DNA of 64,000 bases from contig NZ_JACJQG010000030.1 of assembly GCF_014696435.1 (NCBI RefSeq), positions 34,381 through 98,380 of the forward strand. The letters are read 5' to 3'. The notes below the pieces were generated by a model that searched no databases, was not told the DNA's origin, and saw only the letters and a program-made list of their open reading frames with translations. Origin of the DNA: Calothrix anomala FACHB-343 (GTDB taxonomy: Bacteria; Cyanobacteriota; Cyanobacteriia; Cyanobacteriales; Nostocaceae). Shown one piece after another: positions 42,898-51,688 of this stretch; within the stretch, counting starts at the first letter, position 1; each line of letters begins with the position of its first letter. The position numbers and the translations under genes were made by a program.

Positions 42898-44784
42898 TTA
42901 ATTCATAGATTCTTGGATAAAGCTTTCCAAGCGTTTAAGTTGAAAGTTGCTAGCCAACTGGATGATTTGCTCGGTAAATGCACCTAAATCCTCGTGAGAA
43001 TTCCCAAGTTGTACCGCTATTTCTAAAATTGATTGAATATCGCCGTCTTGTACCAATTCATGTAAATTTTGCAAAACCTCACGAGCAGGTACAACTATTC
43101 TATTATTCAGAGATAAACTATCTAAATCGGGGTTTTTTAAGGAATTATTATTGCCTTCATACAGCCATTCTAATTGCAAAAATTGCCGTAGTAATTCTAG
43201 CAAAGTTTCTACATCTATGGGCTTGCCCAGAAAAGCATTAGCACCCACATCAATACTTTTATATTGGTCATTGGCAAAGACACTAGCGGAAGAAGCAATA
43301 ATAGCTATATGTTTAAATTCTTCAGATTGGCGCAAGGTTTTAATAAACTCCAAACCATCCATTACAGGCATAATTAAGTCAGTAATAATCAAGTCTGGTT
43401 TGTGAATTTTTACCTGTTCTAATCCTTTTTGACCATTAGTAGCTTCTACAACCGTAAAGCCCACTGGCTCTAGTAAATTGACGATAACGGAACGGTTCTC
43501 CCATTTATCATCTAAAATCAAAATCTTCCGTCTTTGTCCTTCATAACCAATAATTGTACCTTTATCAACTATTCTGCAAAAGGTTGCCCAGTTTTGAGAC
43601 TCTGCTACTTCTAAATCAAAGTAGAAAGTGCTACCTTTGCCAAACTTACTTTCTAACTGAATTTGACTCCCCATCAACGCAATAATTTGTTGGCTGATGG
43701 CTAATCCTAAACCTGTACCTTCGGTTTGTCGCTTTTGATTACCTACTTGCTCAAAAGGCAGAAAGATTTTTGTGGCTTGTTCGGGGGTAATACCCGTACC
43801 CGTATCTACTATTTCAAAGCGAATTTTATAGATGATTTCTCCTTGTTTATTAGCTGTTTGATTCAGGACTTTCACCTTAAAGGTGACACTCCCTTGTTGG
43901 GTAAATTTAATAGCATTACCCAGCAAATTAATCAAGACTTGGCGCAAACGTTTTTCATCAGCGCGAATCCCTGTTGGTAAATCACTGTCAAGTTGCAAAT
44001 TAAACTCAATCACTTTTTGTTCAGCCCGAATCCGGCAAATTTCACTCACGCTATCGAGAAACGCCGGTAAGTAAAAATCTATCAGATTCAATTCCAGTTT
44101 TCGGGCTTCAATTTTGGAGAGATCCAACACATCATTAATTAGAGTTAATAAATGAGAAGCACATTGATAAATAATGCTAATTCCTTTAGTAGCTTTTTCA
44201 CTTAAATTTTCTGTCCGTTGGAGAATTTGTGTATAGCCAAGAATACCGTTTAGAGGTGTGCGTAACTCATGACTCATATTGGCGAGAAATTCACTTTTGG
44301 CTTCGCTAGCATTATTTGCTATTTCCTCAGCGTGACGTAATTCTTGCTCAACGCGCTTGCGCTCAACAATTTCCTTAAGGAGTGATTGATTCATTGTTTC
44401 TAATTGGGCGGGACTAGGTAATGTGAGAGCTTGGGGTATGAGGTCAACTAACGCAAATGCTGTATATATAGAGATAATTGCCGTCAAAGCTTTCAGTGTC
44501 CCAGAAAACCAGTAATCTGGATGCCATAACGTCCAAATTTCCATTAAATGTCCAGTACCGCAAGCAATAATAAAAGCACCAAATAACATAAACACGCCAT
44601 TAAAAGGTACATCTTTGCGTTGCGAGATAAAGTAAATTAGTAACAGTGGAATAGAATAATAAGCGAGAGCGATGGTTGCATCAGAAATAATGTGAAGCCA
44701 GACTAATCCGGTATTCCACAAATAACAATGTCCATGAGCCATAAAACCAAGTGAGTAGAAACCAGAGGAAAAAAATGCCAACAT
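42898..44784 (-). CDS. Ethylene-receptor-like hybrid histidine kinase
   Basis: 628 residues. Three N-terminal membrane helices (about 30-120) match the ethylene-binding domain of plant ETR1: SDATIALAYYSIPLLLIYF and FGAFIIACGTGHLMEIWTL. With a constant offset of +10, the key ETR1 residues Asp25, Tyr32, Ile62, Cys65 and His69 are Asp35, Tyr42, Ile72, Cys75 and His79; the Cys/His pair binds Cu(I). A kinase follows (His172 in NMSHELRTPLNG; GTGLGLAI), then a receiver (Asp469 in IITDLIMPVMDG) and an alpha-helical C-terminal region of about 60 residues. There is no GAF domain. It is likely a membrane sensor for ethylene or a similar ligand and is first in an operon with the 41601-42866 kinase. Confidence 0.9.
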   Translation of the reverse strand: MLAFFSSGFYSLGFMAHGHCYLWNTGLVWLHIISDATIALAYYSIPLLLIYFISQRKDVPFNGVFMLFGAFIIACGTGHLMEIWTLWHPDYWFSGTLKALTAIISIYTAFALVDLIPQALTLPSPAQLETMNQSLLKEIVERKRVEQELRHAEEIANNASEAKSEFLANMSHELRTPLNGILGYTQILQRTENLSEKATKGISIIYQCASHLLTLINDVLDLSKIEARKLELNLIDFYLPAFLDSVSEICRIRAEQKVIEFNLQLDSDLPTGIRADEKRLRQVLINLLGNAIKFTQQGSVTFKVKVLNQTANKQGEIIYKIRFEIVDTGTGITPEQATKIFLPFEQVGNQKRQTEGTGLGLAISQQIIALMGSQIQLESKFGKGSTFYFDLEVAESQNWATFCRIVDKGTIIGYEGQRRKILILDDKWENRSVIVNLLEPVGFTVVEATNGQKGLEQVKIHKPDLIITDLIMPVMDGLEFIKTLRQSEEFKHIAIIASSASVFANDQYKSIDVGANAFLGKPIDVETLLELLRQFLQLEWLYEGNNNSLKNPDLDSLSLNNRIVVPAREVLQNLHELVQDGDIQSILEIAVQLGNSHEDLGAFTEQIIQLASNFQLKRLESFIQESMN

Positions 44785-45013
44785 AATGCTGCGCTTATAG
44801 GTGCCATATTTTGTCTATCAACTTAGTATTCCCAATTAATTAAGTCAGTAACCTCAATCGATACTTTCCTCAAAAAACCCTTATTTCTACTCAAATTTCC
44901 CACACTTATATGCTTCAATTTGCTGATTGAGGAGTTTACGATCGCTTCCTTATCTAGAAATTTAAACATGTAAATTTAAATACGCTTATATAAGCAAATA
45001 TACATATATTACA

Positions 45014-45105
45014 TAGCAATCCGTTTAGGATTTACAAACACCTATCTTCCTTGTCCTCCTTGTCTTCCTTATCCTTTTTGTTCGGATATCAAATAGAATT
45101 GCTAT
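45014..45105. repeat. Short inverted-repeat element, TATAGCAAT family
   Basis: TAGCAATCCGTTTAGGATT at the left and ATCAAATAGAATTGCTA at the right are imperfect inverted repeats around a pyrimidine-rich core (CTTCCTTGTCCTCC). Confidence 0.55.
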
Positions 45106-45132
45106 ATTCTCTAACAGACAAGATGACGAGAG

Positions 45133-45291
45133 TGTGCATCCCAGTTTTTAAAACGCCCGCAGGCTGGAAGCCTGGGGCTATAAAGACGAAGCCTGCCTCC
45201 GCAGGCTATAAGTTTTTGAAGCCTGCGAAGGCAGGCTTTGTTTGTGTAGCAATACCCTTCTAGGGTATTGATTAAAAAAGTGGGATGCTCC
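45133..45291. mobile_element. Modular hairpin repeat element (copy 4) with target duplication
   Basis: Ends GTGTGCATCCCA and TGGGATGC. Inside are the hairpins GCAGGCT/AGCCTG, AGCCTGC/GCAGGCT (twice) and AATACCCT/AGGGTATT. A 10-bp direct repeat ATGACGAGAG lies on both sides (45123-45132 and 45293-45302), as a target-site duplication would. The remainder of the 44785-45554 spacer is AT-rich upstream sequence of the ABC operon. Confidence 0.8.
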
Positions 45292-45554
45292 CATGACGAG
45301 AGCGATCGCTTTGTGCCCCATTAGTTAATCTTGCGGTTGCGAATTGCTGTATCTTATGCGACACCTGATTGGAGACATCAGTTAAGCCCTGTGAGAGGGT
45401 AATTTTTAGCAATATACGTTTTGGCAATTTTTTGCCCTATTTCTCCTAGCTTGGTGAGAAATCCGCGATGAAGTGCTGAGTTTTTGCAAAATATTGCTAT
45501 TAGTGGAAAAATTTGGCTATTTTGGATAGTATCAATTCTTTAGGCTACAAATAA

Positions 45555-46376
45555 ATGTATTCCCAACCTCAGTATAGAAACTTATTCGAGCGAATAGCAA
45601 AAGTTGCTTCCCAAAAGCTTAAGGAGTTATTGCCCTCGTTCTTTGGCATTTGTATATTTTTGATAATCTGGCATTTATTAAGCTTGCGTCCTAATACGTC
45701 ATTACCTTCACCATTTGCAGTGGTGACTGAAACCTGGGATTTAATAAGAGATCCTTTTTTTCAGAAAGGAGGAAATAATAAAGGTTTCTTCTGGCTAATT
45801 CTCGCCAGTTTAAATAGGGTAATGGTAGGTTATTCCTTGGCGATAGTAATCGGTATTCCTATTGGTTTTTTTATTAGCTTAAATAGTTTTTGTAGAAAAG
45901 CGATAGATCCAATAATACAATTACTGCGTCCTGTTGCACCTTTAGCTTGGCTACCTTTAGCCCAAGCAGTATTTCTCAAACCTAATCCTTCAGCTATTTT
46001 CGTAATTTGTATAACGGCGATTTGGCCGATTATTTTAAATACAGCTTTGGGTGTCAGTCTGGTACCTAAAGATTACATTAATGTTTCTAAGATAGCGGGT
46101 TTATCACCATTAGAACATTTTTATAAAATCCTCTTACCGGCAACTTTACCTTATATATTTACAGGCTTGAGAATTGCTCTCGGTTTATCTTGGTTAGCAG
46201 TTGTGGCGGCGGAAATGTTGCTTTCTGATGATGGTATTGGTTTCTTTATTGTCGATGCTTACAACAATGCCAATATTCACGAAATTATTTTGGCAATTTT
46301 TTATCTAGGTGGCTGCGGTCTTATCCTCGATAAAATTATGGGCTATATTTCCGAAAAAGTCACGCCGCAAGAGTAA
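45555..46376 (+). CDS. ABC transporter permease (nitrate/sulfonate/bicarbonate type)
   Basis: 273 residues with about six membrane segments. The EAA-type loop reads GLSPLEHFYKILLPATLPYI (about 183-202) followed by FTGLRIALGLSWLAVVAAEML, typical of NrtB/SsuC/TauC permeases that serve CmpA/NrtA-type binding proteins. It is the first gene of a three-gene set with an ATPase (46636) and a binding protein (47528). A 151-bp inverted-repeat element now separates it from the ATPase gene. The substrate is not determinable from the permease. Confidence 0.9.
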   Translation: MYSQPQYRNLFERIAKVASQKLKELLPSFFGICIFLIIWHLLSLRPNTSLPSPFAVVTETWDLIRDPFFQKGGNNKGFFWLILASLNRVMVGYSLAIVIGIPIGFFISLNSFCRKAIDPIIQLLRPVAPLAWLPLAQAVFLKPNPSAIFVICITAIWPIILNTALGVSLVPKDYINVSKIAGLSPLEHFYKILLPATLPYIFTGLRIALGLSWLAVVAAEMLLSDDGIGFFIVDAYNNANIHEIILAIFYLGGCGLILDKIMGYISEKVTPQE

Positions 46377-46382
46377 TTAATA

Positions 46383-46533
46383 TTAGGACTTACGCAGTGT
46401 CAGATATTTTTCCTGCTTTTTGTCAATTGTCAATAGTCAATAGTCCATAGTCCAAAAACCTGAATTTTGACCATTGACTTTTGACTTTTGACCACCCTTG
46501 TGAGGGTTTTTGTGTTCGGTGCGTAAGTCCTAA
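46383..46533. mobile_element. MITE-like element, perfect 14-bp ends, inside ABC operon
   Basis: TTAGGACTTACGCA (46383-46396) and TGCGTAAGTCCTAA (46520-46533) are perfect inverted repeats. The interior holds two 7-bp-period stretches (GTCAATA/GTCCATA and TTGACTT) and a CCCTTGTGAGGG hairpin. Confidence 0.85.
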
Positions 46534-46635
46534 ATATCAGTTAATCACAAGAAAATCTCACAACCAAACATAAAAATTTCTCTTCCCTAATCCCTAGCCC
46601 CTAGCCCCTATTTATTTAAGCCGAGAGTCAATACC

Positions 46636-47421
46636 ATGCCTAGTTTCGTAGAAATCAGGGATATACATAAGGAATTTGTCCAAGATGGTACGAAGAACAT
46701 TGTTCTTAAAGATATCAATTTAGAAATTGAGCAGGGGGATTTTGTCTCCCTAATTGGTCACTCTGGTTGTGGTAAATCTACACTATTAAATATTGTCGCC
46801 GGTTTAGAAAAACCAACTCAAGGACAAGTGTATGTAGATGGGCAATTAGTTAAAAGACCATACCGCGATCGCATGGTAGTATTTCAGAATTATTCCCTAT
46901 TACCTTGGCTGACAGCTTGGGAAAATATCGCTTTGTTTGTTGATAAAGCTATGCCAGGGAAATCGAAAGCCGAACGCCGGGAGATTATCGCCTCGCACCT
47001 AGAATTAGTGGGTTTGAAAAACGCCGCCCAGAAAAAACCCGCGCAACTCTCAGGGGGGATGAAACAACGAGTAGCTTTAGCCCGTGCTTTGGCGGTTCAG
47101 CCGAAATTACTTTTACTTGATGAACCATTTGGTGCTTTAGACGCGCTAACGCGCGGTTCATTGCAAGCAGAGTTAATGTGTATCTGCGATCGCTATCACA
47201 TCACAACTATCATGGTAACTCATGATGTGGATGAAGCTTTATTACTGAGCGATCGCGTAGTCATGTTGAAAAATGGCCCTGCTGCTACCATCGGTCAAAT
47301 TTTAGACATACCCTTTGAACATCCCCGTTCTTTAGAAATTCGCGATACTGCCAAATTTCATGACCTACGCCATGAATTAATGCAATTTTTACAAGGTCAA
47401 GAACAAGCCAAACGATTGTAG
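46636..47421 (+). CDS. ABC transporter ATP-binding protein (nitrate/sulfonate/bicarbonate type)
   Basis: 261 residues. Walker A GHSGCGKST (about 47-55), Q-loop FQNYSLLPW, signature LSGGMKQRV, Walker B LLLLDEPFGALD and H-loop MVTHDVDEALLL are all intact. It belongs to the SsuB/TauB/NrtD group and should drive the permease at 45555. The C-terminal extension found in the regulatory NrtC/CmpC proteins is absent, so it is the plain ATPase type. Confidence 0.92.
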   Translation: MPSFVEIRDIHKEFVQDGTKNIVLKDINLEIEQGDFVSLIGHSGCGKSTLLNIVAGLEKPTQGQVYVDGQLVKRPYRDRMVVFQNYSLLPWLTAWENIALFVDKAMPGKSKAERREIIASHLELVGLKNAAQKKPAQLSGGMKQRVALARALAVQPKLLLLDEPFGALDALTRGSLQAELMCICDRYHITTIMVTHDVDEALLLSDRVVMLKNGPAATIGQILDIPFEHPRSLEIRDTAKFHDLRHELMQFLQGQEQAKRL

Positions 47422-47527
47422 ATATAAATTTTAACTATTTTGACCAAATCAGGCAAAGGTAAAAAGATAATTTTTTACTTTTTACTTCTTACAACCTCAG
47501 TACAAGTATAAATTTTGAATTCCCCAC

Positions 47528-48832
47528 ATGGTGAAATTTAAGCGCAGACAATTTCTCACAACGGCAGGTGCAGCTGTTATCGCTCATAGCTTAAGCAACT
47601 GTAGTAATTTCAGTGTAGCGAAAACGCAATTAAATGCTGGCGTCTATGCAGGCGATCGCGATACGCCCGAAGTAACAACTGCTACACTAGGATTTGTGCC
47701 TGTGACTAGCAGTTGCCCGTTGATTATTGCCAAAGCTAAAGGCTTTTTTGCGAAATATGGTTTACCAGATATTCGCGTTGTTAAACAACCCTCATGGGCG
47801 GTGATGCGCGACAAACTCATGTTAGGTTCAGCAGATGAAGGCTTAGATGGCGGACATCTGCTATTTCCGATGGTTTACCTCATGTCCACTGGGGAAATTA
47901 CTTATAGAAGAAAAATTCCCATGTATATTTTGGCAAGAATGAATCTCAACGGACAAGGAATATCTGTTGCCAACACATATAAAAATTTAAATTTGAGTAC
48001 AGACAGTTCGCCCTTAAAATCAGCTTTCTTACAAAAAGCGAAAGCTGGTGAAACTGTGCGTTGTGCTGTTCCCTATCGCCGGGTGACTGGTGATTTTTTC
48101 ATGCGTTGGTGGTTGGCGCATGGCGGTATCGATCCCGATCGCGATTTATCCATCATTGTCATTGCACCGCCGCAGATGGTTGCAAGTATGCGGAGTGGGA
48201 GTATGGAAGCCTTCTGTGTAGTCGATCCTTGGCACCATCGCCTGATTAAACAAGGATTAGGTTATTCGGCGGTGACAACTGGGGAATTATGGCCGAATCA
48301 CCCAGAAAAAGCCTTTACCATGCGCGCTGAGTGGGTTGATAAATATCCCAAAGCAGCCAAAGCCATGCTAGCGGCATTTTTAGAAGCGCAAATTTGGTGC
48401 GATCGCCCAGAAAATAAAGCAGAATTATTTGATATTGTCTCACAAAGACAATGGATTGGGGTCAAAAGTGAATTGATCCGCGATCGCCTTTTAGGTAAAT
48501 TCGATTATGGCAATGGGCGGGTAGTAGAAAATAGTCCCCATGCGATTAAATACTGGCGAGAAAATGCCTCTTATCCCTTCAAAAGCCACGATTTATGGTT
48601 TTTAATTGAAGATATGCGCTGGGGTTATCGTTCTCCTGATTTTAATACCAAACCCTTAATTGATGCAGTCAATCGTGAGGATTTATGGCGAGAAGCAGCT
48701 AAATTTATCGGTCAAGAATCAGCAATTCCAGCTAGTACATCAAGAGGAATCGAAAAGTTCTTTAACGGCTTAGAATTTGACCCCGAAAATCCCCAAGCGT
48801 ATCTCAATGCACCCAAAATCACGTTGACATAG
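47528..48832 (+). CDS. CmpA/NrtA-type ABC substrate-binding protein, Tat-exported
   Basis: 434 residues. The N-terminus KFKRRQFLTTAGAAVIAHSL carries a twin-arginine motif, and LSNC at about 22-25 is a possible lipobox, so the mature protein may be a Tat-exported lipoprotein. The body matches the nitrate/bicarbonate-binding family (ATLGFVPVTSSCPLIIAKAK; AHGGIDPDRDLSIIVIAPPQ; MEAFCVVDPWH; RWGYRSPDF). Members bind nitrate, nitrite, bicarbonate or related small anions. The substrate cannot be fixed here, and no nitrate-assimilation gene is nearby. A short GTCAACA array follows the stop. Confidence 0.88.
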   Translation: MVKFKRRQFLTTAGAAVIAHSLSNCSNFSVAKTQLNAGVYAGDRDTPEVTTATLGFVPVTSSCPLIIAKAKGFFAKYGLPDIRVVKQPSWAVMRDKLMLGSADEGLDGGHLLFPMVYLMSTGEITYRRKIPMYILARMNLNGQGISVANTYKNLNLSTDSSPLKSAFLQKAKAGETVRCAVPYRRVTGDFFMRWWLAHGGIDPDRDLSIIVIAPPQMVASMRSGSMEAFCVVDPWHHRLIKQGLGYSAVTTGELWPNHPEKAFTMRAEWVDKYPKAAKAMLAAFLEAQIWCDRPENKAELFDIVSQRQWIGVKSELIRDRLLGKFDYGNGRVVENSPHAIKYWRENASYPFKSHDLWFLIEDMRWGYRSPDFNTKPLIDAVNREDLWREAAKFIGQESAIPASTSRGIEKFFNGLEFDPENPQAYLNAPKITLT

Positions 48833-48859
48833 TCAACAGTCAACAGTCAACCGTCAACG
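48832..48859. repeat. Heptanucleotide tandem array (AGTCAAC)
   Basis: Four 7-bp units right after the binding-protein stop codon. Confidence 0.75.
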
Positions 48860-48908
48860 CTATTTTCAAGCTAGTCTCTAGCCGCTAGGGCGTGTTTTCA
48901 AACTATAA

Positions 48909-49023
48909 CTAGAATAAAATGGAGGCGATCATGATCATGGCTGTATAATTAGCTGCAAGTTTTTCATATCGTGTTTGATTCTGTTGATAGCCCGCTCGAT
49001 AACGTGGCGTTGATTGGTTTTGC
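48909..49023 (-). pseudogene. Remnant of an IS5-like transposase (3' end)
   Basis: On the minus strand one frame gives NQRHVIERAINRIK and the next gives TRYEKLAANYTAMIMIASIL followed by F and a stop. These are the end of a DDE transposase of the IS5 type, where RHV-ER-NR-K is followed by RYEKLA-NY. A deletion or frameshift joins the two pieces. The sequence GGGCGTGTTTTCAAAC just beyond could be the element's terminal repeat. The spacer from 49024 to 49317 shows no other feature. Confidence 0.7.
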
Positions 49024-49317
49024 TTTTGATTTTTATTTACTCAAGTTTTCTGTTGTGGATAAAATTTGTGCAGATGGGGTTGGCAATAGTGCATTTCCCC
49101 TTCTATTTAGTTATTGGTTGAGATTTTTAGCTTTATGCACCCAGGTAGAAATATTTTTTTGATATTTTAGATTCAGGTAATACGCGATCGCCATTTTTGA
49201 CAAGGTTTGAATGCAATCCGGAATCATAGTGAGAAAACATTTAATATACAAAAGTATTTTTAATTACTCGTATTAATTCAATTTTGAGGCTAAAATTATA
49301 TATTGCATAATATATAG

Positions 49318-51672
49318 TTACATTGAGAGCCTAAATACCAATACGCTTCCACCACTAAATATAACTCCCAGGATTGATGGAATCAAAGGCAACCATGCTC
49401 CCTGTATTAAAAGTATAAGTGTACAGACTCCGTACAAAACTACTGCTATGGTAACTACGGTGCATATCTGTACTAAGAGCGATCGCACCGGCCAAACAAT
49501 CAAGCCACTGACTAAACACCATCCCCAAATCCAAAGAATATCACCCCAGTAAGGCAAAACCCAAATAATTGGCCGTCGATCCAACACAGCACTGATGATT
49601 TGGCTAGTCATCTGTGCTTGAATCAACAGTCCTGGAGTTTCTTGATAAGGTTGTTGTCCCACACTATCAGGAGTAGGAAAGCTATCTCTGAGACTTTGAG
49701 CAGTTACGCCAATCAGAATAATTTTATCTTTAACGGCATCAGATTTTACAGCACCACTCAATACATCTTCCACAGTAACTTGTTCAAACTTGGAATTCCG
49801 ATAATTTGTGAGTATTTGAATACCACCTAAATCTACTTTGCCTACTCCTTTTTGATAACCTCCACTACTACCTGCTGCTAATCGCCAGAATGTTTTATTA
49901 TGAGTAGGCGAATGAAAAATCACACCATTATTAGTAAGTTCATATTGAATATTTTCAGAATATAAATAACGGGCAGCTAATTGCAGATTGAGGGAGAAAG
50001 GAGTTGTGCAACGCGAAGAAATTTCCTGTTTCACCATTAAGATTTGACGCCGAATAATACCATCTGGATCGCGGATGGCATCAGTAAAACCTTGACGATC
50101 GACGGGAACACCTATAGGAGGTTTAATACCTTGAGGATCGTGTTCGCTATCTTTGCCTTTGCAGACAGCAATTACGTTTTCTTGATTTAACTGTGCAGTT
50201 AGTGGTAACTGTTTTAATTTTTCTTGAAAGTCGGGGATATCTCGATAGATGTCTATACCAATAACTCGCGGTTGATATGTTTGTAATTTCTCAAGTAATT
50301 TAGCTAATTTCTGATCGGATATAGATTTTAGTCCGCGTCTCAGTTCTGATAAGTTTTGAATGTCTTTTTCTGTAACTTCAACCACCAGCAATCTGGAATC
50401 TTGTTCTTCTTGAGGACGCAAGCGGATGATGTGGTCAAAAGCTTGTAGTTCCTGTGTTTGAAATACTCCTAAAAATCGTAAACCAATGATGGATAAAGTA
50501 GCTATTGCAGTACTCAAAAGTATAGTTGCTATTGATTGTCTAATCCCAAGATTTGAGTGGATAGAATCATGGGAATTACCACATAATTCTGACCAAGTTA
50601 TCGGAACTGTTGTCGGATTTTGGCAGATAACAGGTAACCAACTGGCGCAAGGAAAATCATTTTCCCATCCCTGAAGTCTTTCTCGTGCTTCCCGTACTGC
50701 TGTATAAAAAAGCTTATCTCCCGCAAAAGCGACAAGAAAGTTTTTGAGAAACTCCTGGGCTACTAAATCTGGTACCGGTTCGCGCATGACAATCATTTGG
50801 GGAATGTTTAAATCGGCTAAATCCCTTGCCAAACCCGTGCTATCACAGGAGTTGAAAATTGCCAATTGTAAACCGCGGGCGATCGCATTTTGTAGGGCAT
50901 TCTTAAGTTGGGGAATAGTTAAGCTTTCAGTTTGGTTGAGATAAATTTTTCCGGTGTCCTCATCAGCCTGGCTTGAACTGTGTCCAGCAAAAAACAAGAT
51001 ATCCCAATCCTGATTCCACAAATATCGGTCAACTTGTCTCCGGGTTGGTTCCACAAGAAACTCAATCTCGGCAGATTGTAACCCCTTGAGCAAAGTGCGG
51101 TCTTTATCAATATCAATTCCTTCACTGTTACCCAAGATAGCAAGGATTTTTACCTTACCGATGGGCTTTCTCTTTTCGTTGTGTGGGGGTTCATACTCGT
51201 GGGAACTTAATGCTACTTCTGCTTGACGATAATCATCAAAAAAGTTCCAAAGATGCCAGGGAAGTCGCTGAAGTAAGGGAATATTTGTTTCAAAAATTAC
51301 TCTAATTGTATCATTTCTGTTGAGTAGAGTTCTTAACTGTTGGACTATATTTTGAAATGGTTCTGAGTTCAACCACCTATTTATAGAGTTTTTTAATTGT
51401 TGGCAGACTTCACCAAATTCACTCACAGAGATATTCGTGACATCTTGTGCATGAATTTTAATGCGTAAACGCGACCCCAAACGTTGATGGAGTGCCTCAT
51501 AAAGTAGCTGCCAGCGATGATATAGTTCGCTTAGTTCTGGTGCTGGTGGTAGAGTCCCTGTCAGTTTCATCGGATATTGTCGATTACTGTCCCAAACTTG
51601 AGCAGTCACCGCAGAAAATCCTTGATGCAAATCACCTGATAAGAAGCTGAAGACGACTAGTTTGTTCATCAC
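49318..51672 (-). CDS. CHAT-CHASE2 membrane protein (caspase-like protease plus sensor)
   Basis: 784 residues. Residues ~130-365 form a CHAT domain of the caspase/separase clan, with the His-Cys dyad His231 in FFAGHSSS and Cys276 in IFNSCDSTG. A membrane helix (about 376-397) leads to a CHASE2 domain (about 400-690; LLVVEVTEKDIQNL, RVIGIDIYRDIPDF, DKIILIGVTAQSLRDSF). Three helices end the chain (about 695-784). CHASE2 is normally an extracytoplasmic sensor, so the CHAT part should be cytosolic: a transmembrane, possibly signal-controlled protease. It lies 16 bp behind the DUF1822 gene and is the last gene of the sigma-DUF1822-CHAT operon. Confidence 0.9.
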   Translation of the reverse strand: MMNKLVVFSFLSGDLHQGFSAVTAQVWDSNRQYPMKLTGTLPPAPELSELYHRWQLLYEALHQRLGSRLRIKIHAQDVTNISVSEFGEVCQQLKNSINRWLNSEPFQNIVQQLRTLLNRNDTIRVIFETNIPLLQRLPWHLWNFFDDYRQAEVALSSHEYEPPHNEKRKPIGKVKILAILGNSEGIDIDKDRTLLKGLQSAEIEFLVEPTRRQVDRYLWNQDWDILFFAGHSSSQADEDTGKIYLNQTESLTIPQLKNALQNAIARGLQLAIFNSCDSTGLARDLADLNIPQMIVMREPVPDLVAQEFLKNFLVAFAGDKLFYTAVREARERLQGWENDFPCASWLPVICQNPTTVPITWSELCGNSHDSIHSNLGIRQSIATILLSTAIATLSIIGLRFLGVFQTQELQAFDHIIRLRPQEEQDSRLLVVEVTEKDIQNLSELRRGLKSISDQKLAKLLEKLQTYQPRVIGIDIYRDIPDFQEKLKQLPLTAQLNQENVIAVCKGKDSEHDPQGIKPPIGVPVDRQGFTDAIRDPDGIIRRQILMVKQEISSRCTTPFSLNLQLAARYLYSENIQYELTNNGVIFHSPTHNKTFWRLAAGSSGGYQKGVGKVDLGGIQILTNYRNSKFEQVTVEDVLSGAVKSDAVKDKIILIGVTAQSLRDSFPTPDSVGQQPYQETPGLLIQAQMTSQIISAVLDRRPIIWVLPYWGDILWIWGWCLVSGLIVWPVRSLLVQICTVVTIAVVLYGVCTLILLIQGAWLPLIPSILGVIFSGGSVLVFRLSM

Positions 51673-51688
51673 CGTCTTTGTTTAATGA

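Noticed and set aside
45051-45263. Plus-strand 70-codon frame
   Set aside because: It reads through the pyrimidine-rich element and the modular hairpin repeat, so it is repeat-encoded noise.
45555-48832. Naming the ABC transporter as nitrate (nrt) or bicarbonate (cmp) specific
   Set aside because: Family signatures are shared, the regulatory NrtC/CmpC type ATPase is missing, and no nitrate-assimilation gene is adjacent.
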